Assembly (NCBI GenBank): GCA_020628375.1
Contig: JAHDFD010000020.1
Coordinates: 1 to 64,000 of the forward strand
Direction of reading: 5' to 3'
Source: Chitinophagales bacterium
Lineage (GTDB): Bacteria; Bacteroidota; Bacteroidia; Chitinophagales; UBA2359
DNA length: 64,000 nucleotides
The position numbers were made by a program, and so were the translations under genes. Below, in pieces: positions 36,255-44,500 of this stretch. The notes beneath the pieces are model-generated. The model did not search any database, was not told the origin of the DNA, and was given only the letters and a program-made list of their open reading frames with translations. Numbering within the stretch: position 1 is the stretch's first letter; the number at the start of each line of letters is the position of its first letter.

Positions 36255-37253
36255 TTAGTCTTGTAAAATTGCTTCAGAATTAAATTGAATAGTGCTGTTT
36301 TGCCCAACCGCATTTTTACTTAATTCTAATTTAGTTACTTTGGGTATAAATGGATATAAAGTAAAATCATCTACAAAAGGAAAATCGCCCCCTGTGATCC
36401 CCATATCTGTTCCCCCCTGACCTGTACCTATACATGGCGAACCTGTTGCTAATTTTAAGTCTTCTAAATCTGTATTATGATAAAATGGGTCATCACCTAA
36501 AAAAAGTGGGTCAGCTCCGATAATACAACTTTCACAATCAATTTGATCTACAAAAGAAATATCTTCTTGAAAAAAACAATTATCATAATTTTGATCAATG
36601 AATGTGGTGCTTTGCAGAGACGTAAATATGCAGTTTACAAAATCAAAAGAATTACCTGAAATATAATCAACTTCAATTTGATTTATAACACAATTTTTAA
36701 ATATTGAACTTGTAGTAGAACCCAATGCAATTGAATAACCAAAAAATGAATTAAAAAAACTCGAGGATTCTATAATTAAATCGATGCTCACAATTCTACT
36801 TTTAATTATTTGCAGATTACTAATTACTGGAGATTCAAGCGAAGAATTGAATAATTCATATTGTAAACCTATTCGACAGTTATAAATTAACAAATTACTA
36901 ATTGTTTCCACACTGCTTAATTTTTTAAAAAAAATAGCACCATTTATTCCTCTAAAGCTTGAATTTGAACATCCTACTCCAGTCATATTGTATTTAAAAC
37001 CAAAATCTGTATCTAATCCTTCACCTACAAAATGTAATTCTTTATCTATATCTACGAAAGGATTGTTAGTATAACAACCATTTGTTAAATCTCCATAAAT
37101 ATAAATCGTATCTCCTGCACTTGCGTTATCAATAGCTTCCTGTAAATCGGTAAATTGTGCAGGCGTACTTGGGTCGCAGCTCATAGTCCAAGAGTCGGCG
37201 TAAGCGTTAATACCTATAAAAAGGCTTAAAATTGTAAAAATTACGTTTTTCAT
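36255..37253 (-). CDS. Exported parallel beta-helix-like protein
   Basis: A 332-residue protein with a signal peptide (about 1-19, ends AYA) and then the start shared by the beta-helix group in this window: a short strand, QFTDLQEAIDNASAGDTIYIYGD and L.FVGEG, the pattern of right-handed beta-helix (pectin-lyase-like) proteins. The core (about 60-270) is a run of short strand-turn units rich in I, F, N and S. The end KVTKLELS.NAVGQNSTIQFNSEAI resembles the tails of the 47-51.6 kb paralogues but stops at ILQD. No T9SS CTD and no lyase active-site set are recognised. It starts 21 bases after the 32418 gene would begin, so the two are likely in one transcript. Confidence 0.7.
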   Translation of the reverse strand: MKNVIFTILSLFIGINAYADSWTMSCDPSTPAQFTDLQEAIDNASAGDTIYIYGDLTNGCYTNNPFVDIDKELHFVGEGLDTDFGFKYNMTGVGCSNSSFRGINGAIFFKKLSSVETISNLLIYNCRIGLQYELFNSSLESPVISNLQIIKSRIVSIDLIIESSSFFNSFFGYSIALGSTTSSIFKNCVINQIEVDYISGNSFDFVNCIFTSLQSTTFIDQNYDNCFFQEDISFVDQIDCESCIIGADPLFLGDDPFYHNTDLEDLKLATGSPCIGTGQGGTDMGITGGDFPFVDDFTLYPFIPKVTKLELSKNAVGQNSTIQFNSEAILQD

Positions 37254-37296
37254 TTTTCAAAAGTTTGTTTGTTAACAAAAAATAGGTTTTAGATAA

Positions 37297-37384
37297 AACC
37301 TATCAGGTCGTTAGTTCGGCTACGATCACTAACCGTTTCCACAGCGGAGACTGAACACTAAGCTCACTAAGTCTCTGATAGGTT
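37297..37384. repeat. 88-bp intergenic inverted-end repeat, copy 2
   Basis: Same length and ends as copy 1: AACCTATCAG at 37297-37306 and CTGATAGGTT at 37375-37384. It sits between the stop of the 37408 gene and the start of the 36255 gene, an equivalent position to copy 1. Confidence 0.9.
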
Positions 37385-37407
37385 GAGTTGTTTAAAGATA
37401 TAAAATA

Positions 37408-40400
37408 TTATCGAATTACCTCAAACTTACCTGCTTGTTCTTCTCCATTTGCTATTAGTTTGTAGGTGTAAATTCCGTTGGCTAAGGTTTGTACATTATA
37501 GTCAATTATTTGTGTACCTGTACTTATGGTCGTTTTTTTAATGCTTGCTACCAAACGACCACTTATATCAAATACTTGAAGCACATACTCACCTAATAAA
37601 GATGTATTAAACTCAAAGTTTACCATATCATTAGCTGGAACTGGATAAACTTTGAGAGATAAAAGGGTGGATAAATCACCAACATCATTAAATACTAAAT
37701 TTACTTGTTGTATGCCTAAATCACCTGTAAAGTTGGCATCTACATCTAAGGTTTGGTTATTCCAACTGAAAAGCAACTTCTCCCCTACCTTAATATTTTC
37801 TTGTACGGCTTCGGTCAATGGGTCATCACCATAAATTGGTGTAGTCATTAAATAGCCTTCTTGTACTACTTCTAAAACGGTAATAACTTCTCCATTTTGG
37901 CTTATTACGTTTATGCGCTCACCTGCTGGCAAGTTGCTTGTTCCGTTTATGAAGTTGAAAATGTTGCTTGGGTTTTGTATTACTTTTCCTGAACTATTAG
38001 CAACTTTTAGCCAGTAACCAAAACCATTTTCCATTTGCTGAAGCGTATTTAAAAATGGTGGTAAATTAGGATCATAAGTCAACGTTCCATTATCGAAACC
38101 TGTTACGTATTCTAAATCATTAGAAGTTATTAGATCTGCAAAGTAAATATTGGGAGCTTGTGGATTGCCAGGGGGATAAGCCACTAAATTCCAACCAGCA
38201 TCTAAAGGCTTACGGTAATTTTCATCTAAACAACTACCTTCTACTTCAAGTAAATCTGAATTTTGAACTTTTACCCAATAGCCAAAGCCATCGGTAACTT
38301 GTGTTAAGGTATTCAGGAAAGATGGTAAATTGGGATCATATACCAAAGCTCCGTTATCGAAACCTGTTACGTATTCTAAGTTTCCGGCTTGCAAACTTGA
38401 AAACACATCTGCAATCAAACGGCTATCAGGTTGTACATCTAAAGAAATTAGATTCCAGCCCGCAATTAAAGGTATAGTTTGTTGGCAAAGTGCTTGTGTA
38501 TCATCATTATCATTCGCATTTGAAACATAGCCATCTGGTTGTGTACAGCTCTCTATTGAAATTGAGACATTACCTAAGCCATCATTATCGGCATCTTCGT
38601 ACCATGTTAGTAATTCACATGTTTGCGCATCTATACAAATATTATCGAAGTAGATATTTTGCCCCCAGTAAGAAGGGAATGTGGTAGAACAAGAAGCCGG
38701 CATATCATTTTTAGATACTTCGATCTTTATAATTATTTCACTACCCAAATAAGAAGATAAAGAAAGATCCACATTTCTCCAATCTTCACAATTTGATGGA
38801 ACCCAAGCACCACCTGCGTCAAAACCTGACACTGTAGAAAGTGAATAATAGTCCCTATAATAAAGTGAACTAAAATTAACACCACAATCATCTGAAACCG
38901 ATACTTCAAGTGCATTCCCCAAATTACAATAGTACATCATATAGGCATAATCAAATTTTAGATTTGCATCGATATAGCTTGTTAAATCAAGGTATTGTTG
39001 TAATAATACTTTTGACTCTCCTAACTGGGAAGTATTACCATAAGTATTAAGAACAATTATTGAGTCTCCAAGAGCGGTACAACTGGTATTAAAAACTTCT
39101 TCAAAAATTATATCTACTCCATCTGTATTTTCATTAGACCAACTTTCTAATCCACCATCTTCAAAATCATAACATGTAGCTTCTTCCAGAACAAGATCTT
39201 CTATAACTATAGGTTCAGATTTTAGTACAGGACAATCTTCATTCACTAAATTTAGAAGTGAAACATAATACTCACCAGCCTCTTCAACTTGTATTGATGA
39301 ATTAAGTTCACCTGTTATTTCTTCATCATTAAAATACCACTTATACTGATAATCATTGTTAACTGTTGGATTTGAAACTGATATAGTAGCTGTACTATTG
39401 GTACATAATTTTGTCGTATTTGTCGCTACTAGTGGATTATTTAATTCGCATATACTATTCCCGGTAATTGAAATATTATCTAAAACGAAGGAAGTGTAAT
39501 AGAAATAACCTTCCGTAACAAAATTTATCTCAAAAGGAGCAGCACCTGTACCTGTAAATGATGATAAATCTATGTTGACAGTCTCGTATTCGTCGCAACT
39601 TGGAGCGGTAAATTCTCCTGAACCATTATTCACATAAACAGATGGGGAATTCGTAGATAATTGTAAATCACTTTCGTTAAACAAAACTATTGTATCCTGA
39701 CAGGCTTCGACTATTTCAACTCTAAATTCATCTGGATAATCTGAATCTCTAGCTACATATCCATAAGAAAAAGATAACGTTGCTTCATCGTAAATAGATA
39801 AATCTAAAGATGGCAAAACAAGAAAAGATGCATTGTATGCTGTATTCACTCCTACGTTTACATATTCACCTTCTGTGCAATAAAACAATCCTCTACCATC
39901 ATAGAACCAGTTCGCATGACTACTGACTCCATCATTTATATTATTGACTGTCCAACTATCTGGTTGTTCCTCTTCAAGATCTTCTGAAAAAAGCTCAAAA
40001 GTTGGAAAATTTTGAATAAAAGTTGTTCCAGAAATATTATTATATGGATTTTCATCTTGACTACCATTTACCGTTTCAATTTCAACTTTTAGAACATTTA
40101 AACCTGACTGAGTAATATTATTACTGCCTAAAGTAATCAATTCAGTCTCGGAACTTGCCAAGTTTCCTGTCCATTGAAAGTTATCTATCAGTTCATCGTT
40201 TAAATAAACATTGAAATTTGCGTTTGTTAAATTTCCCGAACCAACATTTGCCAATTCAAATTGAGCATCAAAGGTATCAATACAATTACTTTCTGTTTCA
40301 GTAGTTACAATAACTATTGTTGCATCATTGTTAGGCGCTGCCTGAGAAATACAAACATTACTTGTATTCCCTACTAAATCCATCCTGTAATTTTCTATCT

Positions 40401-41376
40401 GAAATCGCATTCTCTCTTTTTGCCCAATTGTAAATGCATTCCATCCACAAGGATTTGGCATTCCAAAAGTATAATCCATATAATTTTCTATCAGATCGTT
40501 TTGATCTCCCAAACCACCCAATGATACTGGTCTGTAAGGATTATTAATTGAAGTGTCATCTTCATCAGTTGTGCAGCTATTACTTCCACTTACACCACAA
40601 TCAAAATCATCTGGAACTCCTTGATTATTTTTTGGAGGTGTATCACAAACTTTATCTCCATTTAACAAACAATCATCATTATCACAGGTACTTGAAAAAA
40701 TATGTGCCAATGATAAATAGTGCCCTACTTCATGAGCAAATAATCCACCCCAAAAAGAATATCCATTAATAATAACGATGTTTGTACTTGCTATACCTCC
40801 AACACCGGGAGATTGCACTAAATATAAATTCATATATTCATCTTCAGGCCAATTATATATTTCAGCTAAATCACCTATTGATTGATAAGCAGATCTTGTT
40901 GCGTTATATGGATCAAAATGACGAATTATTCCAGATGTATAATTTCCATTAGGGTCAATTGTAGCAAGACAAAATTCGATTTCTGTATCAACTCCACTAT
41001 TAGGATTTTCATATACATAGCCACTTGTGTGTCTGAACCTGTCTGAACCATTTTCAAAAATGGCTATAATTTCATCATCAGATTTATTACCATCTTCCCC
41101 TATTGGAATTTCACCATTATGTACTACATGAATAATAACTGGAATAGTATATAATTCATTACTTGACTCGCTTTTTTGAGGGCTTAAAACTTTCCCTTTC
41201 ATTTCTTTTACATAGGCTTTTTCAAAAGCTTCTTTTTCTGCTTTATAGACTGGGTCCTTAATAAGTTCTTGTTCAATTTTATCAGATCCACAGCCAAAGT
41301 TGATTGACTCATTAAGTTGTGCTGAAACATTTATACTTATCAGCATTGTTAAAATTAAAAAAAGTAGATTTTTCAT
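37408..41376 (-). CDS. Secreted M43-like (cytophagalysin/pappalysin-type) metalloprotease with twin GWNLIS module and T9SS CTD
   Basis: A 1322-residue exported protease. Signal peptide about 1-19 (ends VSAQ). The catalytic domain (about 60-340) carries the zinc motif HEVGHYLSLAH near residue 212, then the Cys-rich stretch C....DKVCDTPP and the Met-turn region NYMDYTFG, all standard for peptidase family M43. A CARDB-like domain (about 345-455) is followed by two MAM/jelly-roll-like domains with an Ig-like domain between (about 460-920), a DADNDGLGN unit, the twin module (37995-38490 in DNA), a YGDDP-like domain (PIYGDDPLTEAVQEN) and a T9SS CTD (VYPVPANDMVNFEF, AGKFEVIR). Zinc ligands are all present. 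Members of the family cleave collagen, gelatin or other extracellular proteins. Confidence 0.88.
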   Translation of the reverse strand: MKNLLFLILTMLISINVSAQLNESINFGCGSDKIEQELIKDPVYKAEKEAFEKAYVKEMKGKVLSPQKSESSNELYTIPVIIHVVHNGEIPIGEDGNKSDDEIIAIFENGSDRFRHTSGYVYENPNSGVDTEIEFCLATIDPNGNYTSGIIRHFDPYNATRSAYQSIGDLAEIYNWPEDEYMNLYLVQSPGVGGIASTNIVIINGYSFWGGLFAHEVGHYLSLAHIFSSTCDNDDCLLNGDKVCDTPPKNNQGVPDDFDCGVSGSNSCTTDEDDTSINNPYRPVSLGGLGDQNDLIENYMDYTFGMPNPCGWNAFTIGQKERMRFQIENYRMDLVGNTSNVCISQAAPNNDATIVIVTTETESNCIDTFDAQFELANVGSGNLTNANFNVYLNDELIDNFQWTGNLASSETELITLGSNNITQSGLNVLKVEIETVNGSQDENPYNNISGTTFIQNFPTFELFSEDLEEEQPDSWTVNNINDGVSSHANWFYDGRGLFYCTEGEYVNVGVNTAYNASFLVLPSLDLSIYDEATLSFSYGYVARDSDYPDEFRVEIVEACQDTIVLFNESDLQLSTNSPSVYVNNGSGEFTAPSCDEYETVNIDLSSFTGTGAAPFEINFVTEGYFYYTSFVLDNISITGNSICELNNPLVATNTTKLCTNSTATISVSNPTVNNDYQYKWYFNDEEITGELNSSIQVEEAGEYYVSLLNLVNEDCPVLKSEPIVIEDLVLEEATCYDFEDGGLESWSNENTDGVDIIFEEVFNTSCTALGDSIIVLNTYGNTSQLGESKVLLQQYLDLTSYIDANLKFDYAYMMYYCNLGNALEVSVSDDCGVNFSSLYYRDYYSLSTVSGFDAGGAWVPSNCEDWRNVDLSLSSYLGSEIIIKIEVSKNDMPASCSTTFPSYWGQNIYFDNICIDAQTCELLTWYEDADNDGLGNVSISIESCTQPDGYVSNANDNDDTQALCQQTIPLIAGWNLISLDVQPDSRLIADVFSSLQAGNLEYVTGFDNGALVYDPNLPSFLNTLTQVTDGFGYWVKVQNSDLLEVEGSCLDENYRKPLDAGWNLVAYPPGNPQAPNIYFADLITSNDLEYVTGFDNGTLTYDPNLPPFLNTLQQMENGFGYWLKVANSSGKVIQNPSNIFNFINGTSNLPAGERINVISQNGEVITVLEVVQEGYLMTTPIYGDDPLTEAVQENIKVGEKLLFSWNNQTLDVDANFTGDLGIQQVNLVFNDVGDLSTLLSLKVYPVPANDMVNFEFNTSLLGEYVLQVFDISGRLVASIKKTTISTGTQIIDYNVQTLANGIYTYKLIANGEEQAGKFEVIR

Positions 41377-41427
41377 TGGTTTTAAATTTTGTGTGTTTTA
41401 AAAATTATGTTTTGTTGTTTTTAAAAA

Positions 41428-41568
41428 AACCTATCAATATGTTCTAATTATGAGAGATACTTCGATGCGTTCAAAGTGGAAGTTTTTATTCAAACTTCCA
41501 CTTTTCACTTACTCAGTATGACATCCTGCAAAATTTCAGTTTTCTTTTTTAAGAAAATCTGATAGGTT
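41428..41568. repeat. Intergenic inverted-end element, 141-bp variant
   Basis: The ends AACCTATCA (41428-41436) and TGATAGGTT (41560-41568) match the outer arms of the 88-bp repeats, but the interior differs and holds its own perfect 13-bp inverted repeat (AAAGTGGAAGTTT 41473-41485, complement 41492-41504, 6-base loop). It lies between the 41582 and 37408 genes. Confidence 0.8.
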
Positions 41569-41581
41569 GATAAATTAAATA

Positions 41582-44500
41582 TTATCGTATCACCTCAAAT
41601 TTGCCTGCTTGCTCTTGCTCACCAGCAATTATTTTGTAGGTATAAACTCCATTAGCAAGGTTTTGTACATTGTAATCGATTACCTGTGTGCCTGTGCTTA
41701 GAGTTGCTTTTTTAATGCTTTGTACTAATTGTCCTTTAGCATCGAATATTTGCAGTAAGAACTTACCTTCTTTTGTTGTATTAAACTCAAAGTTTATAAT
41801 ATCCTTAGCAGGAACAGGATATACTATTATAGCTAATTCGTTCGTCGAATCAACAATATCTTCAAATACTAAATTTATTTGTTGTATGCTCAAATCACCT
41901 GTAAAGTTTGCATTTACGTCCAGTAATTGGTTATTCCAGCTAAATAGTAGCTTCTCCCCTACCTTAATATTTTCTTGTACTGCTTCTGTTAATGGGTCAT
42001 CGCCATAAACTGCTGTAGTCATTAAATAGCCTTCTTGTATAACTTCTAAAACGGCAATAATTTCACCATTTTCGCTTATTACGTTTACTCGCTCGCCTGC
42101 TGGCAGGTTGCTAGTTCCGTTTATGAAGTTGAAAATATTAGTTGGGTTTTGAATCATCTTACCAGTACTATTATCATCAATCTTTATCCAGTAACCAAAA
42201 CCGTTTTCCATATTGGTCAAAGTATTAAGGAAAGATGGCAGAGCAGGATCAAAAGTTATTGTTCCATTATTAAATCCCGTAACAAATAATAAATCATTTA
42301 AATCTAGTAGTTCCTCATAATAATTACTTACTGATTGCGGGTTATTTGGCGGATAAGCCACCAAGTTCCAGCCTGCATCATAAGGTTTTCGATAGTTTTC
42401 TACCAGGCATGTACCTTCCACTTCTAAAACATCGGCATTTTGTAATTTTACCCAATATCCAAAACCATCTTCCACTTCAACTAAAGTATTTAAAAATGAT
42501 GGTAAATTAGGATCAAATACCTTTGCTCCATTATCGAAACCTGTTACATATAGTAAGTTATTACTTTCAAGACTACTAAACACACTGGCAATAGTAGGAT
42601 CACTTGGCGAAACATTAAATGATATTAAATTCCAACCGCCATTTAAATTGATTGTTTGTGTACACTGAGGACCTTCACCATAATGTGCAATTGTTGTTAC
42701 TAATTGATTAGGTGCTACATCTTGATATTCTGCAAAAATAGTATCTCCAACTGCTACCAATAAAGAATTTGAACTTGATGCAATATTATTCAAACCAAAA
42801 CAGATATTATATACTTTTGAATCTATAGATGTTTCAACCGCATTGAAAGTAATTCCTGTATTATCACTGTTCGAGTACACTCTGACAGATAAGTTATCAA
42901 CTTCATTTGCATTTCCTGGTGCATCAAGATCATTGATCGTGAGCATTGCTGCATTATCAGCGGTCAAGAAATAGTTTTTACTAAAGTTAAGCATTGCAGT
43001 TGTTGGTGCTTCAATTACTTGAATATAAAAGGCTATTGAGTCTTGTCCACCATTGTTATCATCAGTTAAGACATTTACTTTGTTTAAACCCAAATCATCA
43101 ATTGTAGGAATCCAACTTATCTGACCACCACTACTAACTGACATTCCATTTGGAGATTCGATAAAACTAAAGCTTAAGTTATCACCATCTTCATCAGTAG
43201 CTTGAAGAGAATAACTATAAGTCTGATTCATATAGGTTGTTGTTGGAATATTTTGGATTTCAAAGTAAGGTTCATTATTTATCAGACTTGAGATATAGGT
43301 CAAGCTTTCTATATTTGAGAATCCACTTTCGCGGTAAAGACTATCATAAGCCGATACAGCAAACTCATAGTATCTTCCTGGAACTAAGTCAACAACTCTT
43401 AATCCACTTTCCTGGTCATAAGAAAATTTATCTGAATTAAAACTTATAGTTCCCGGTTCATTCGCGTAATAGACATTATAGTAAATCGCATCATCATTTC
43501 CATTTTTATCCCAATTTAAAGTTAGTATGGAGTCTGCTAATGAATAAGATAAATTCATAGGGGTATTTGGAGCACTACCATTTACAATATTGATTGGTAG
43601 ATCATAATAATCGTAACCTGTGGCACCTAATTCATCAGTTATTTGTGCATACAAATAGTAATCCCCGGTATAGGAATCAGAATAATCAACAGTAATGGAA
43701 TTTATAGAAGAATTTTCATTGATATCTTCTACTAATGCTAAGCCATTATGTCCTTCTCTATCTTTATCAATTCTGAAATCAATTTTAGCATTACTATCGG
43801 GGTCGCTATCGAACCAATCAATAGTTATTGTACCATTACCATTATCCGTTACATCTAAAATATCAATACAAGGCTTAGTATTGATTCCCCATGCTTTTAA
43901 AGCTTCATTATCACTATCTACATTTCCCCTTACTACACCATAACGACCAGCATCAGGATTCTTAATAATACAAGCAGTGTAAAATTCATCTGTATCTTCC
44001 CAAAAATCTACATAGCTAAAATTAGCTTGGTTAGATAAATTAACAACATCTCCATTGGGTAATACTACTTCAAAGTCAGGCATGGCACTAGCATTATCCA
44101 CATCAATAATAAATTTTGGAGTATTTTCTGTAACATCATAAAATACCGTATCATTCAGAAGTGGGTCTATTAGTTTTCCATCGATCAAACTAAAAGTATT
44201 TGGTGGGATTTCTCCAAAGTCGGTACCTGCCTTATATGCCATAGTCATGTTGTCTTGTAATTGTGCATATATAAATATTTCATCCCATACAAAATTTGGA
44301 ATACTTGCATAAGCAGCAATATAGGCTAAACGATTACTATACTTTCTTTGAAAATCACTACCTAATGCCATCCCACCTTGAGCAAACTTTTTATCATTAG
44401 GTAACTTTTTAAGTATATAACGCAATAGTCTGCTTTCAACATTTTCATTAATAAAGTCGTCACTTGGAGTTCTCAAAGCTATTTTAAATTCACCGTTCAT

